NCBI RefSeq assembly: GCF_001261775.1
Contig: NZ_LN868536.1
Location: 62,001-126,000 of the forward strand
Direction of reading: 5' to 3'
Length of the DNA stretch: 64,000 nt
Origin: Anaeromassilibacillus senegalensis
GTDB taxonomy: Bacteria; Bacillota; Clostridia; Oscillospirales; Acutalibacteraceae
The notes beneath the pieces are model-generated. The model ran no database searches. It was not told the origin of the DNA and was given only the letters and a program-made list of their open reading frames with translations. Shown one piece after another: positions 8,380 through 18,143 of this stretch (positions within the stretch are counted from its first letter, which is position 1; each line of letters begins with the position of its first letter). The translations under genes were made by a program, and so were the position numbers.

Positions 8380-9783
8380 ATGGATAAAAAACGCAAAGCC
8401 CGAAAAGCGGCGGCATTCCTGCTCGCAGTGCTGATGCTCTGTTCATCCGCTTCGTCGGGGTATTTACAGCGCGCGTATGCCGTTGAGGGAGAAGACGACC
8501 TGACCTCTTTGCAGCAACAGCAGGAGGAGCTGCAGCGGGAGCGGGAGCAGCTTGCCCTGCAACAGCAGGAGACCAACGCCAAGCTGGAGAAGCTGCGCGC
8601 CGATAAGGCCAAAAAACTGGAGTACAAAAATACGCTCGACGGGCAGATTGAAAACGTCCAAAGCCAGATCAGCGTATTAAACCGGCAGGTTGAAACGCTC
8701 GACGCCAATATTCAGGACAAGACCGCGCAGATTGCAGATAAGCAGAAGAGCATCGACGAACAGTTTGAGCAGCTCAAAAAGCGCCTTTGCGCCATCTATA
8801 AGACCGGGGAGGCCAGCACGCTGCAAATTCTGCTGAACGCGGACAACGTGATGGACCTGGCGAATAAATCGCATTTGCTCCGGATCATCACCGAGCACGA
8901 CACCGGCCTGATCGAAGGGCTGAAGGAGGAAATGCAGGGCATTGCGGGGGAAAAGGCGGAGATCGAGAACAACCGCAAGGATGTGGCGGCCGCGAAGGTG
9001 GAGCTGGACCGCAAGCGCGCGGAGCTGGGTGTTCTGCAGACCGAGGCACAGCAGGTGCTGAACGGGTTGACTGCCGAGGAGATGGGCTTTGAATTTGAAA
9101 GCGGCGATCTTGAGGAGCAGCAGCGCGTTCTGCGGCAGAAGGAGAACGAGGCTGCGGAAGAAATCGACCGATGGTGGGCAAACTACTATGCGGAGCAGAA
9201 GCGCCGCCAGGAGGAGCTCAAACGCCAGCAGGAGGAAGAAGAGCGCAGGCGGCAGGAAGAGGAACAACGGCGTCAGGAGGAACAGAACCAGAATCAGGAG
9301 CCGGAATCCGAACCGGCGCCGGAGCCTCCGCAGGAGCCGGAGCAGAACCAGCCGGAGGCACCGAACGTACCGGACGACGCCCCGCTGGAATATGTGGGCG
9401 GCGCGTTTGCCTGGCCGGTACCGGGCTTTACCCATATCTCCGACAATTACAGCAGCGACCATAAGGCGATTGACATCAACCGCACCAATGGCGTCAGCAT
9501 CGACGGCACACCGATCGTGGCGGCGAATGACGGCGTGGTGGTCAAAGCGGAAAGTCATTACAGCTATGGCAACTATGTGATGATCGACCACGGTGGCGGG
9601 TATTCCACGCTGTACGCGCATGCCAGCCGTCTGGCGGTCAGCGCGGGCCAGCAGGTCAAAAAAGGCCAGACCATCGCGTATGTGGGCAGTACCGGAAATT
9701 CCTCCGGTCCGCACCTGCATTTTGAGGTGCGTGTCGACGGCGTCCGGCAGAACCCGTTCAACTGGTTCTCCGCCGCAAACTGA
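8380..9783 (+). CDS. Second coiled-coil/M23 murein hydrolase, paralogue
   Basis: 467 residues from the ATG at 8380 (AAAGGAGA upstream). Closely resembles the preceding gene along the coiled coil and the M23 domain (HKAID, HLHFE intact), so it is a recent tandem duplicate. It differs by an extra stretch of about 75 residues between the two parts: a Glu/Gln/Arg-rich helix then a Pro/Glu linker (EPEPAPEPP-like). A longer linker could change reach or autoinhibition. Signal peptide at residues 1-33. Whether it is also FtsEX-controlled is unknown; it is not translationally coupled. Confidence 0.88.
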   Translation: MDKKRKARKAAAFLLAVLMLCSSASSGYLQRAYAVEGEDDLTSLQQQQEELQREREQLALQQQETNAKLEKLRADKAKKLEYKNTLDGQIENVQSQISVLNRQVETLDANIQDKTAQIADKQKSIDEQFEQLKKRLCAIYKTGEASTLQILLNADNVMDLANKSHLLRIITEHDTGLIEGLKEEMQGIAGEKAEIENNRKDVAAAKVELDRKRAELGVLQTEAQQVLNGLTAEEMGFEFESGDLEEQQRVLRQKENEAAEEIDRWWANYYAEQKRRQEELKRQQEEEERRRQEEEQRRQEEQNQNQEPESEPAPEPPQEPEQNQPEAPNVPDDAPLEYVGGAFAWPVPGFTHISDNYSSDHKAIDINRTNGVSIDGTPIVAANDGVVVKAESHYSYGNYVMIDHGGGYSTLYAHASRLAVSAGQQVKKGQTIAYVGSTGNSSGPHLHFEVRVDGVRQNPFNWFSAAN

Positions 9784-9790
9784 AATTTAC

Positions 9791-9825
9791 AATTTCCGGT
9801 ATAAATTCGTGTGAATTTCCGGTAT
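9791..9825 (+). promoter_or_regulatory. 12-bp direct repeat before the S41 homologue
   Basis: AATTTCCGGTAT occurs at 9791-9802 and 9814-9825, 23 bp apart, roughly two helical turns. A TATGAT-like -10 (9823-9828) overlaps the second copy. A GCGGGG/CCCCGC hairpin (9851-9865) lies between this and the start codon. Role unproven. Confidence 0.35.
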
Positions 9826-9884
9826 GATAAAACAAAAGCAAAATGATGGCGCGGGGTCGCCCCGCCAAGGTTAGGAATGATAAA

Positions 9885-11252
9885 ATGGGTAAAAAAATAT
9901 CGCTGGGAGCGGCGGTTGCGGTCGCAGGCATTACGGCGGCGGTGACGGTGTCCCTGACCTATGTGTACGCCATGAATAATTTTAACACCAAGGTTGCGGA
10001 CGTCAATGAACGGCAGGCGATGTATACCAAGCTGAGCGAGATCGACCAAAAGGCACGGCAGGCATATGTGGGCCAGATCGACGAAGCAAAGCTGACCGAC
10101 GGCATCTGCGCGGGCTATGTCGCGGGCTTGGGCGACCTGCAAGCGCAGTACATGTCCGCGGAAAGCTACAAGGCGTACCAAAGCGGCACGGCGGGGAAAA
10201 ACGTGGGTGTCGGCATCAAGACGATGCAGGACGAGGACGGCAACATGGAGGTCATCCAGGTGATGCCAAATTCTCCCGCTGAGCAGAGCGGAATCCGCAA
10301 GGGCGATACAATTATTACAATGGACGACAAGGAAATTGTGCGCATGACGTACGGTGACGCGTGGAACAAGCTGGACGGCACGGCGGGCACTACCGTCAAG
10401 CTGGGGATCCTCCGCGCGGGCCAGACGGAGAACGCGGAGAGCGCCGCGTCGGAGCCGCAGGGCGAAAAGCTGGAAATCACCGTGACGCGCGCGGAGTATA
10501 CCAAACAGAGCATCGTCTCCAGCATCATCAACGGCAACGTGGGCTACCTGAAAATCTCGGAATTTAACGACAGCAGCGTGGAGCAATTCAACGCGGCGCT
10601 GACCTCCCTGACCAAACAGGGCGTGGTTGGGCTGGTGATCGACCTGCGGAACAACTCCGGCGGAAGCATCGAGGCGATGGCCTCCATGCTGGACACGCTC
10701 CTGCCCGCCGGCAATCTGGTGACGATCCAGGACCGGTCCGGGAAGACGACTGTGGAGTACACCTCGCGCGCGAATGAGATCGCACTGCCCATCAGCGTAA
10801 TCGCCAACGAGACCACCTTTGGCGCGGCGGAAATTTTTGCCGCGGACGTCAAGGAGTTTAAAAAGGGACAGGTGATCGGCGGCACGACGGCGGGGTACGG
10901 CACAAAGGACGAAGTCGTGCCGCTTTCCGACGGGTCCGCGGTAAAGCTCTCTGTGGCGTACTATCTGACGCCCAGCGGCAGCGTGTTCAACCGGTCGGGC
11001 GTGCCGGCGGATATTTCCGCGTCGCTGACGGACGAGCAGAAAACGCTGCTATCCCGCAACCAGCTGGCGCAGAAAGACGACGCACAGCTGCAGGCGGCGG
11101 TCAGCGCTTTGCTGCAGCAGGGCGCGGCGGTGCTAGAGCCTCCTGGAACGGCCGACACGGCGGGGACGGACGCGCTTCCGGAGAGCGAGATGGCGGACGA
11201 GCTTGAAAGTCCGGCGGAAAGCGATGCGGCTTCCTCGGAGGAACAGGGATAA
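9885..11252 (+). CDS. S41 (CtpA-type) protease homologue, predicted inactive
   Basis: 455 residues from the ATG at 9885 (TTAGGA upstream). Membrane anchor at 5-30, PDZ domain at about 85-165 (VIQVMPNSPAEQSGIRKGD), then a tail-specific protease fold with DLRNNSGG and PLSDGSAVKLSVAYYLTPSG. The catalytic region reads TTFGAAEIF where active enzymes have SASASEI, and TAGYGT where they have TFGKGT. The nucleophile position is Gly313 and the general-base position Tyr338. Their 25-residue spacing matches the Ser430-Lys455 pair of E. coli Prc, so both catalytic residues are replaced. The C-terminal 60 residues are acidic and low-complexity. It likely serves as an extracellular PDZ scaffold or regulator for the neighbouring hydrolases (inference). 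Confidence 0.85.
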   Translation: MGKKISLGAAVAVAGITAAVTVSLTYVYAMNNFNTKVADVNERQAMYTKLSEIDQKARQAYVGQIDEAKLTDGICAGYVAGLGDLQAQYMSAESYKAYQSGTAGKNVGVGIKTMQDEDGNMEVIQVMPNSPAEQSGIRKGDTIITMDDKEIVRMTYGDAWNKLDGTAGTTVKLGILRAGQTENAESAASEPQGEKLEITVTRAEYTKQSIVSSIINGNVGYLKISEFNDSSVEQFNAALTSLTKQGVVGLVIDLRNNSGGSIEAMASMLDTLLPAGNLVTIQDRSGKTTVEYTSRANEIALPISVIANETTFGAAEIFAADVKEFKKGQVIGGTTAGYGTKDEVVPLSDGSAVKLSVAYYLTPSGSVFNRSGVPADISASLTDEQKTLLSRNQLAQKDDAQLQAAVSALLQQGAAVLEPPGTADTAGTDALPESEMADELESPAESDAASSEEQG

Positions 11253-11291
11253 AAGCGGCGTTTTCCCGCGGTTTGGCACGCACGGTTCCTG

Positions 11292-11320
11292 TTGACAGGC
11301 GGGAAAGGTTTGATTATAAT
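11292..11320 (+). promoter_or_regulatory. Consensus sigma-A promoter of greA
   Basis: TTGACA at 11292-11297 and TATAAT at 11315-11320 with a 17-bp spacer: a perfect consensus promoter, predicting start near 11327. Confidence 0.9.
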
Positions 11321-11392
11321 AAATAGAAATGTACGCATTGATCAAAATGCCGCACGATCCGATGCGGCGACGACAAAGGTGGTAAAGAAAAT

Positions 11393-11881
11393 ATGGCGGG
11401 TAAACCGGTAGTGTTAACACAGGAAGGCCTGGAAAAACTGGAGAACGAGCTGGAAGAGCTCAAGAGCGTCAAGCGCAAAGAGATTGCGGAAAAAATCAAG
11501 GTGGCGCTTTCTTTTGGCGACTTGTCTGAAAACAGCGAATACGACGAGGCGAAAAACGAGCAGGCCATTATGGAGGCCCGCATTGCCGACATCGAAGTCA
11601 CGCTGAAAAACGTGAAGGTCATCGATGAAAGCGAACTGAGCAACGAGAGTATCCACGTCGGCTCCAAGGTGGAGGTACGCGTCAACAACCCGCGCACCGG
11701 AAAGGCCAACGTGATGAATTATAAAATTGTCGGTTCCAATGAAGCCGATCCGCTCAACGGCAACATCTCCGATGAATCTGCCGTAGGGAAGGCGCTGTTG
11801 GACCGCAAAATCGGCGATAAGGTCGAAGTGGAGGTTCCCGCGGGCGTGATGGAATATGAGGTGCTGACCATCTCGAAATAA
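11393..11881 (+). CDS. greA: Transcription elongation factor GreA
   Basis: 162 residues, the usual GreA length. N-terminal coiled coil (about 8-75, with the acidic tip in [16 protein letters not shown]) and a C-terminal FKBP-like domain. GreA enters the RNA polymerase secondary channel and stimulates cleavage of backtracked RNA. It has its own consensus promoter and a terminator before lysS, although greA-lysS adjacency is common in Firmicutes. Confidence 0.96.
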   Translation: MAGKPVVLTQEGLEKLENELEELKSVKRKEIAEKIKVALSFGDLSENSEYDEAKNEQAIMEARIADIEVTLKNVKVIDESELSNESIHVGSKVEVRVNNPRTGKANVMNYKIVGSNEADPLNGNISDESAVGKALLDRKIGDKVEVEVPAGVMEYEVLTISK

Positions 11882-11898
11882 ATCGTGCAGGCGGAACG

Positions 11899-11936
11899 CG
11901 GGCGGCGGAGACGGCGCTCCGTCCGCCTTTTCTTTA
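11899..11936 (+). terminator. Terminator after greA
   Basis: GGCGGCGGA pairs with TCCGTCCGCC and is followed by TTTTCTTT. Confidence 0.75.
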
Positions 11937-11997
11937 TGGAAACAGGAATGAAAATAAAGGGAGCGCGCAAGCGCCTCTGAGACAGGGAGAGCTGAAC

Positions 11998-13515
11998 ATG
12001 AGCGAAAACAAGAACGAACAGCCGGTGCAGGACGCGCTGCCGGAACAGGATCTCAGCGAGCTGCTGCAAATCCGCCGCGATAAGCTGGCCAGACTGCAGG
12101 CGGAGGGGAAGGACCCGTTTACCATTACCACCTGTCCGCGCGACCGCTATGCGCAGGAGATCCGCGACAACTTTGAGGCGCTGGAAAACCAGGACGTCTG
12201 CATCGCGGGCCGCGTCATGAGCTGGCGTGATATGGGAAAGGCAAGCTTCATCGACCTGCACGACAAGACGGGTCGTATGCAGGTGTATATCAAGATCGAC
12301 CAGGTGGGCGAGGACGCTTACACGGAGATGAAAAAAAGCTGGGACCTGGGCGACATCGCTGCGGTCTACGGCTATGTGTTTAAAACCCGCCGCGGGGAAA
12401 TTTCTGTTCACGCGACCAAAATTGAGCTGCTGAGCAAATCCCTGCTGCCGCTGCCGGAGAAATTCCACGGCCTGAAGGACACCGATCTGCGGTACAGACA
12501 GCGCTATGTGGATCTGATCGTCAACCCGGAGGTCAAGGATACCTTTGTACGCCGTTCCCAGATTGTCACGGAAATCCGCAATTTCCTGAATGACGAGGGC
12601 TTTTTGGAAGTGGAGACGCCGGTGCTGCATCCCATTGCGGGCGGCGCTTCTGCAAGGCCGTTCATCACGCACCACAATACGCTGGATATGGACATGTACC
12701 TGCGTATTGCGCTGGAACTGTACCTCAAGCGGTTGATCGTGGGCGGCTTCGATAAGGTTTACGAGCTGGGCCGCACCTTCCGCAACGAGGGCATGGATAC
12801 CCGCCACAACCCGGAGTTTACCATGCTGGAGCTGTACCAGGCATTTACTGATTACAACGGCATGATGGACATTACCGAGCGGCTGATTCGCACCGTGGCA
12901 CAGAAGGTGCTGGGGACCACGGTCATCACCTACGGCGACGTGGAAATTGATCTGGGCAAGCCGTTTGAGCGCATTTCCATGGTGGACGCGGTCAAGAAAT
13001 ACGCGGGTGTGGACTTCGATGCGATCGAGACGCTGGAGGAGGCCCGCGCCATTGCCAAAGAGCATCATGTGCAGTACGAGGAGCGCCACAAGAAGGGCGA
13101 TATCCTCAACCTGTTCTTCGATGAGTTCTGTGAGGACAAGCTGATCCAGCCGACCTTCCTGATGAACCATCCGGTGGAGATTTCCCCGCTGGCGAAAAAG
13201 ATGCCCGGCAACCCGGCGTATACGGAGCGCTTTGAACTGTTCATCGTGGGCCGCGAACATGCGAACGCATTCTCTGAGCTGAACGATCCGATCGACCAGC
13301 GCCAGCGCTTTGAGGCGCAGGCCGCGTTGAAGGCGGCGGGTGACGACGAGGCGTGCGACGTGGACGAGGACTTCCTTACCGCGCTGGAATACGGCATGCC
13401 GCCTACCGGCGGACTGGGCATCGGCGTGGACCGTCTGGTCATGCTGCTGACAAACGCGGCCTCCATCCGCGACGTGCTGCTGTTCCCGACCATGAAGCCG
13501 TTGGACGGGAAATAA
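11998..13515 (+). CDS. lysS: Lysyl-tRNA synthetase, class II
   Basis: 505 residues. N-terminal OB-fold anticodon-binding domain (about 65-170), then a class II catalytic core: motif 2 in [22 protein letters not shown] and motif 3 in [13 protein letters not shown]. It charges tRNA-Lys with lysine. The start at 11998 follows AGGGAGAG. No separate strong promoter is evident, so it may rely partly on read-through from greA. Confidence 0.97.
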   Translation: MSENKNEQPVQDALPEQDLSELLQIRRDKLARLQAEGKDPFTITTCPRDRYAQEIRDNFEALENQDVCIAGRVMSWRDMGKASFIDLHDKTGRMQVYIKIDQVGEDAYTEMKKSWDLGDIAAVYGYVFKTRRGEISVHATKIELLSKSLLPLPEKFHGLKDTDLRYRQRYVDLIVNPEVKDTFVRRSQIVTEIRNFLNDEGFLEVETPVLHPIAGGASARPFITHHNTLDMDMYLRIALELYLKRLIVGGFDKVYELGRTFRNEGMDTRHNPEFTMLELYQAFTDYNGMMDITERLIRTVAQKVLGTTVITYGDVEIDLGKPFERISMVDAVKKYAGVDFDAIETLEEARAIAKEHHVQYEERHKKGDILNLFFDEFCEDKLIQPTFLMNHPVEISPLAKKMPGNPAYTERFELFIVGREHANAFSELNDPIDQRQRFEAQAALKAAGDDEACDVDEDFLTALEYGMPPTGGLGIGVDRLVMLLTNAASIRDVLLFPTMKPLDGK

Positions 13516-13532
13516 TTTTAAATTTATCTCTC

Positions 13533-13575
13533 TGAGAGCCGGGACTGCATTGAAAATGCGGACCTGGCTCTTTTT
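13533..13575 (+). terminator. Terminator after lysS
   Basis: AGAGCC pairs with GGCTCT, with an inner TGCA-type stem, followed by TTTTTA. Confidence 0.8.
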
Positions 13576-13642
13576 ACAGAGTTGTACAGGCGATACCTGG
13601 TCTCGCGGCTATGGAAAATTTGTGGGCAGGTTTTCACCCGTC

Positions 13643-13671
13643 TTGTGATTTAAAAGGGGATATGCTATACT
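13643..13671 (+). promoter_or_regulatory. Promoter of ilvD
   Basis: TTGTGA at 13643-13648 and TATACT at 13666-13671, spacer 17 bp. It predicts a leader of about 225 nt before ilvD. Confidence 0.7.
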
Positions 13672-13677
13672 GAATTT

Positions 13678-13902
13678 TATGCAGCCGGGTGCGATTCGAC
13701 CGTTTTGTCCGATTGATACAAAAAAGAAAGCGGGACGACAGCGGTCGCGGCGTTTGTATAGGCGGGACACTGGAAAATAGCTTTTATGAATGAGCAAGAG
13801 GCTGGCTGTGAAGGGGAAAATAGAAGGGCGGAAATCCGTCCTCTCAATTCAAAGGGACCGCCGGTTTGTGCGGCGGTTTCTACATAAAGGAGAGAAAATA
13901 TT
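13678..13902 (+). promoter_or_regulatory. ilvD: Long structured leader of ilvD
   Basis: The predicted leader holds a GGCGGA/TCCGTCC hairpin near 13837 and a terminator-like ACCGCCG/CGGCGGT hairpin followed by TTTCT at about 13857-13882, just before the ribosome-binding site. That layout fits attenuation or anti-Shine-Dalgarno control. I could not find the T-box core or a leader peptide rich in Ile/Leu/Val codons, so the mechanism is open. Confidence 0.4.
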
Positions 13903-15561
13903 ATGAGAAGCGATTTAATGAAGGAGGGCGCGACGCGTGCGCCGCACCGCTCCCTTCTGCGCGCGCTGGGATTGACTGACGACGAGATGAAGCGGCCCTT
14001 TGTGGCGGTAGTTTGTTCCGCCAGCGATTATATCCCGGGCCACAGGCATTTGAAGGACATTGCGGAAGCGGTCAAGGCCGGTATCCGCAACGCGGGCGGC
14101 GTCCCGTTTGAATTTGAAACCATCGGGGTATGCGACGGCCTTTCGATGAACCACAAGGGGATGAAATATTCCCTGTGCTCCCGTGAGCTGATCGCGGATT
14201 CCATCGAAGTGATGCTGACCGCGCATCCGCTGGACGCGGCGGTTTTCATTCCGAACTGTGATAAAATTGTTCCCGGTATGCTGTTGGCAGCGTGCCGTAT
14301 GAATTTGCCGAGCATTTTTGTCAGCGGCGGCCCGATGCTGCCCGGCGAGCACAACGGCGTTCGCTTTGGCCTCTCCGAAATGTTTGAGGCAGTGGGCAGC
14401 CATGCGTCCGGTAAAATCGACGCGGATGAATTGCTGGCGCTGGAAAAATCCGCGTGCCCGACCTGCGGCTCCTGTTCCGGCATGTACACGGCGAATTCCA
14501 TGAACTGCCTGACGGAGGCCATCGGCATGGCGCTGCCCGGCAATGGCAGCATCCCGGCGGTTTACTCCGAGCGCATCGCGCTGGCAAAGCGCGCGGGCGC
14601 GCAGGTGATGGAGCTGTACAAGCAAAATCTGCGCCCGTCCGACATTCTGACGGAACAGGCGTTTCAAAATGCCCTGCGCAGCGAAATGGCGCTGGGCTGC
14701 TCCACCAACTCCGTGCTGCATCTGACGGCGATCGCCTATGAGGCGGATGTGAAACTGGATATTGACACCATCGATGAGATGAGCCGTTCCACGCCGCAGC
14801 TCTGCAAGCTGAATCCCGCCAGTCAGGTGTTCATCACCGATCTGAACCAGGTGGGCGGCATTCCCGCCGTGCTGAAGGAGCTTGCGCGCAAGGATTTGGT
14901 GCATCTGGATATCCCCACGGTGTGCGGTACGGTGCGCGAGCGCATCGAGTGTGCGCCCGATGCGGACGGTACCGTCATTCGCACGGTGGAAAATCCGTTC
15001 CGCGTGGACGGCGGCATCGCGGTGCTCAAGGGCAATATCTGCCCGGATGGCGCGGTTGTCAAGCAAGGCGCGGTCGTGCCGGAGATGATGCATCATATCG
15101 GCCCAGCCCGCTGTTTCGACTGTGAAGAGGATGCCTCCGCGGCGATCCTGGGCGGTGAAATCAAGGAGGGCGACGTGGTGGTGATCCGCTACGAGGGACC
15201 GAAGGGCGGCCCCGGCATGCGCGAGATGCTGGCCCCGACCTCCGCACTGACCGGCATGGGGCTTGGCTCCAGCGTGGCGCTGCTGACGGACGGGCGGTTC
15301 TCCGGCGCGACGCAGGGCGCGGCGATGATCGGCCATGTTTCCCCGGAGGCCGCGGTGGGCGGCGCCATCGCGCTGATCCGCGACGGCGACATTGTGGATG
15401 TCGATATTACAGGCCGTCAGCTGAACGTACAGGTCAGCGATGAGGAGCTGGAAAAACGCCGTGCCGAATGGAAGGCGCCCAAGCAGGAGCTTTCCGGCTA
15501 CATCAAGCGCTATGCGAGCCTCGTGACCTCCGGTTCCCGCGGCGCTGTGTTTGAGAAATAA
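13903..15561 (+). CDS. ilvD: Dihydroxy-acid dehydratase
   Basis: 552 residues, full length. Shows the iron-sulfur ligand pieces NCDK and the Cys-rich [15 protein letters not shown], and the family's GPKGGPGM and [10 protein letters not shown] motifs. It dehydrates 2,3-dihydroxy-isovalerate and -methylvalerate in valine and isoleucine synthesis. AAAGGAGAG precedes the ATG. Other ilv genes are not nearby; leuCD follow under their own promoter. Confidence 0.97.
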   Translation: MRSDLMKEGATRAPHRSLLRALGLTDDEMKRPFVAVVCSASDYIPGHRHLKDIAEAVKAGIRNAGGVPFEFETIGVCDGLSMNHKGMKYSLCSRELIADSIEVMLTAHPLDAAVFIPNCDKIVPGMLLAACRMNLPSIFVSGGPMLPGEHNGVRFGLSEMFEAVGSHASGKIDADELLALEKSACPTCGSCSGMYTANSMNCLTEAIGMALPGNGSIPAVYSERIALAKRAGAQVMELYKQNLRPSDILTEQAFQNALRSEMALGCSTNSVLHLTAIAYEADVKLDIDTIDEMSRSTPQLCKLNPASQVFITDLNQVGGIPAVLKELARKDLVHLDIPTVCGTVRERIECAPDADGTVIRTVENPFRVDGGIAVLKGNICPDGAVVKQGAVVPEMMHHIGPARCFDCEEDASAAILGGEIKEGDVVVIRYEGPKGGPGMREMLAPTSALTGMGLGSSVALLTDGRFSGATQGAAMIGHVSPEAAVGGAIALIRDGDIVDVDITGRQLNVQVSDEELEKRRAEWKAPKQELSGYIKRYASLVTSGSRGAVFEK

Positions 15562-15598
15562 GACGGCCGCGTTGTAGGCGGCAACAAAGGGTGCGGGA

Positions 15599-15680
15599 CT
15601 GTCTCACCATTGGCAGGACACGCAAAAAACCGGCTGAATATGGTGATTCCCCCCGCCGCAGGCAGGGGGAATCACTCTTA
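15599..15680 (-). repeat. Hairpin-type intergenic repeat, group B copy 1
   Basis: GTGATTCCCCC (15643-15653) pairs with GGGGGAATCAC (15665-15675). Read on the minus strand, the flank (ATTCAGCCGGTTTT, then a CCAATGGTGA-like end) matches the copies at 48.2 and 49.1 kb. It may also act as the ilvD terminator. Confidence 0.7.
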
Positions 15681-15762
15681 TCCTGCTATTGTTCAGTATC
15701 AAACCTGCGTTTTAACAGGAACCCTTTTTATGGGGATGAAAAAAATCTGAATTGTAGCGCAG

Positions 15763-15790
15763 TTTACATTCTGCCGTCCGGCAGTATGAT
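15763..15790 (+). promoter_or_regulatory. leuC promoter with palindrome in the spacer
   Basis: TTTACA at 15763-15768 and TATGAT at 15785-15790, spacer 16 bp. Within the spacer, CTGCCGTCCGGCAG (15771-15784) is a perfect inverted repeat with 6-bp arms, placed where a repressor would block polymerase. Confidence 0.6.
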
Positions 15791-15838
15791 AAGATAGAAG
15801 ACAAAGGCAGGGAACCAATGATAAAGGAGGAATTTCCC

Positions 15839-17110
15839 ATGGGAATGACAATGACGCAGAAGATCCTGGCGGCACACGCCGGATTGGACAGCGTGGTGGC
15901 GGGCCAGCTGATCGAGGCGAAGCTGGACGTTGTACTCGCGAATGACATCACCGCCCCGGTGGCAATCAACGAGTTTGAAAAATGCGGTGCAAACGCGGTA
16001 TTTGACAACACACGCATCGCGCTGGTGCTGGATCATTTTACGCCGAATAAGGACATCAAAGCGGCGGAACAGTGTTTGCAGACGCGCAATTTTGCGGATA
16101 AATACGATATTAAGAATTTCTTTGATGTGGGCGAAATGGGCATCGAGCACGCATTGCTGCCGGAAAAAGGCATCGTTGGCCCCGGCGACTGCGTAATTGG
16201 CGCGGACTCTCACACCTGTACCTACGGCGCGCTGGGCGCGTTTTCCACGGGCGTCGGCTCCACGGATATGGCGGCAGGCATGATCACCGGCAAGGCGTGG
16301 TTCAAGGTTCCGTCCGCCATCAAGGTGGTTTTGACGGGCAAACCGGGGCGCTGGGTGAGCGGCAAGGATGTGATCCTGCACCTGATCGGCAGAATCGGTG
16401 TGGACGGCGCGCTCTACAAGTCTTTGGAATTCACCGGGACCGGCGTGGAGCATCTCAGCATGGACGACCGTCTCTGTATTGCCAATATGGCAATTGAGGC
16501 CGGTGCGAAAAACGGCATTTTCCCGGTGGACGGCATTACGCTTGAGTATTGCGACGGGCGCTTCCAGCGCGATCCGGTGGTGTTCAGCGCGGATGTGGAC
16601 GCCGAGTACGAATCCACGGTAGAAATCGACCTTTCCACCCTGCGTCCGACGGTTTCGTTCCCGCACCTGCCGGAGAATACCAAAACGATCGATGAGATTG
16701 CGGCGATGGAGCCGGTGCAGATCCAGCAGTGCGTGATCGGTTCCTGCACGAACGGCCGCATTGAGGACCTGCGCGCCGCAGCAAAAATCCTCGCGGGCCG
16801 CAAGGTCGCGAAGGGCGTGCGCTGCATTGTGATCCCCGGTACGCAGAACATCTACCTGCAGGCGATCAAGGAGGGGATTGCGGAGGTCTTTATTAAGGCT
16901 GGCGCGGTGTTCAGCACGCCGACCTGCGGCCCGTGTTTGGGCGGACACATGGGCGTCCTGGCGAAGGGCGAGCGCGCGATTTCCACCACAAACCGCAATT
17001 TTGTCGGCCGTATGGGCCACGTGGAATCCGAGGTCTATCTGGCAAGCCCCGCGGTTGCGGCGGCGAGCGCGGTAGCCGGTTATATTGCGGACCCGGATCA
17101 ACTTGACTGA
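15839..17110 (+). CDS. leuC: 3-isopropylmalate dehydratase, large subunit
   Basis: 423 residues from the ATG at 15839, chosen because AAAGGAGG sits 8 bp upstream; an ATG at 15818 would overlap that site. Aconitase superfamily: 4Fe-4S ligand cysteines in VIGSCTNGR and [10 protein letters not shown], plus the [10 protein letters not shown] substrate motif. With LeuD it isomerises 2- to 3-isopropylmalate in leucine synthesis. leuD follows 13 bp downstream. leuA and leuB are not in the window. Confidence 0.95.
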   Translation: MGMTMTQKILAAHAGLDSVVAGQLIEAKLDVVLANDITAPVAINEFEKCGANAVFDNTRIALVLDHFTPNKDIKAAEQCLQTRNFADKYDIKNFFDVGEMGIEHALLPEKGIVGPGDCVIGADSHTCTYGALGAFSTGVGSTDMAAGMITGKAWFKVPSAIKVVLTGKPGRWVSGKDVILHLIGRIGVDGALYKSLEFTGTGVEHLSMDDRLCIANMAIEAGAKNGIFPVDGITLEYCDGRFQRDPVVFSADVDAEYESTVEIDLSTLRPTVSFPHLPENTKTIDEIAAMEPVQIQQCVIGSCTNGRIEDLRAAAKILAGRKVAKGVRCIVIPGTQNIYLQAIKEGIAEVFIKAGAVFSTPTCGPCLGGHMGVLAKGERAISTTNRNFVGRMGHVESEVYLASPAVAAASAVAGYIADPDQLD

Positions 17111-17123
17111 GGAGGAAACGGAC

Positions 17124-17603
17124 ATGAATGCACACGGTTTTGTTCATAAATACGGGGACAACGTCGATACGGACGTCATTATCCCCGCGCGCTACCTGAA
17201 TACGGCTTCCCACGCGGAGCTGGCTGCCCACTGCATGGAAGACATCGACAAGGAATTTGTGAAGAACGTCAAGATGGGCGATATCATCGTGGCGGATAAA
17301 AATTTTGGCTGCGGCTCGTCCCGCGAGCACGCACCCATCGCGATCAAGGCGAGCGGCGTTTCCTGCGTGATCGCCTCCACCTTTGCGCGGATTTTCTACC
17401 GCAACTCCATCAATATCGGGTTGCCGATTCTGGAGTGTGAGGAAGCGGCGAAGGCCATCCAGGCGGGCGACGAAGTGGAAGTGGACTTTGATACCGGCGT
17501 GATCACCGACGTGACCACGGGCAAGAGCTTTAAAGCCCAGCCGTTCCCGCCGTTTATCCAGAATATCATTGAAAAGGGCGGCCTGCTTAAAAGCATCTTG
17601 TAA
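17124..17603 (+). CDS. leuD: 3-isopropylmalate dehydratase, small subunit
   Basis: 159 residues, the short LeuD type found in Clostridia and archaea. Start at 17124 follows GAGGAGGA. Swivel-domain motif [17 protein letters not shown] and the NSINIGLPI segment are present. It forms the isopropylmalate isomerase with LeuC. Confidence 0.95.
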   Translation: MNAHGFVHKYGDNVDTDVIIPARYLNTASHAELAAHCMEDIDKEFVKNVKMGDIIVADKNFGCGSSREHAPIAIKASGVSCVIASTFARIFYRNSINIGLPILECEEAAKAIQAGDEVEVDFDTGVITDVTTGKSFKAQPFPPFIQNIIEKGGLLKSIL

Positions 17604-17660
17604 ATGGAAGGTTGCATAAAGAGAAAAGGTTCTGCATTGCAATGCGTATTTTGCTTGTGA

Positions 17661-17907
17661 CGTAGAGCAAAAAGTGTTTTCCCACTTTTCTAAAAAGTGG
17701 CGGGATCAAAGGGCAGGGCCCTTTGCCGTTCTCCGCAGAGAACGGAACTCTTGTTCCTGAGAAGAGCGAGTGGAAACGAGTGATATGGTTCTTTATGGAT
17801 CTTTTATGCTGGCGGGTGAGCTTATGGGGCTGTTGCGGTTTTCAAACTGCAACGGCCCCATTGTTCGTTTAGCCAGTTTTTTGCATGCTGTCAATTGTGA
17901 TACAGAG
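17661..17907 (+). repeat. Structured intergenic repeat, group A copy 1
   Basis: A chain of hairpins: CCACTTTT/AAAAGTGG (17682-17700), CAAAGGGC/GCCCTTTG (about 17707-17725), CCGTTCTC/GAGAACGG (17727-17746), then GAGAAGAGCGAG and AACGAGTGATAT. It ends in a GGGGC...GCCCC hairpin (17825-17859) and a GTCAATTGTGATACA tail (17889-17903). It fills the leuD-response regulator gap; no coding gene is seen in that gap. Confidence 0.75.
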
Positions 17908-17986
17908 CATTTTTTGTATATTTGACTATACTTAATACAGATTGTATTGATGGTGCGGCATAAACCCGGAATTTATAGAATATTCA

Positions 17987-18014
17987 TGACTTTTGGCGGC
18001 AAGTATCTTATAAT
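17987..18014 (+). promoter_or_regulatory. Promoter of the two-component operon
   Basis: TGACTT at 17987-17992 and TATAAT at 18009-18014, spacer 16 bp. It gives a leader of about 120 nt. Confidence 0.5.
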
Positions 18015-18022
18015 AAATAAAG

Positions 18023-18038
18023 TATCACTATTGTGATA
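18023..18038. promoter_or_regulatory. Palindrome just after the two-component promoter
   Basis: TATCAC-TATT-GTGATA is a perfect inverted repeat (6-4-6) starting about 9 bp after the -10, a plausible operator position. Confidence 0.45.
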
Positions 18039-18143
18039 TAAGAAATGATGAGAGAATCAGGAATAGAAAGTATTCGGGCGGTTGCATGCCCGCGTTGATA
18101 AAGGGGGCCGCGCGGCGCGCGGACAGTTGAAGGAGGAAATAAA

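Noticed and set aside
13678..13902. T-box riboswitch before ilvD
   Set aside because: The conserved T-box core and a convincing specifier stem could not be found; kept only as an unclassified leader.
13915..15336. 473-codon minus-strand frame opposite ilvD
   Set aside because: Shadow of ilvD; no ribosome-binding site or domain, and amino-acid composition typical of antisense frames. Similar long shadows at 11719-13260, 15764-17125 and 25255-26712 were dropped for the same reason.
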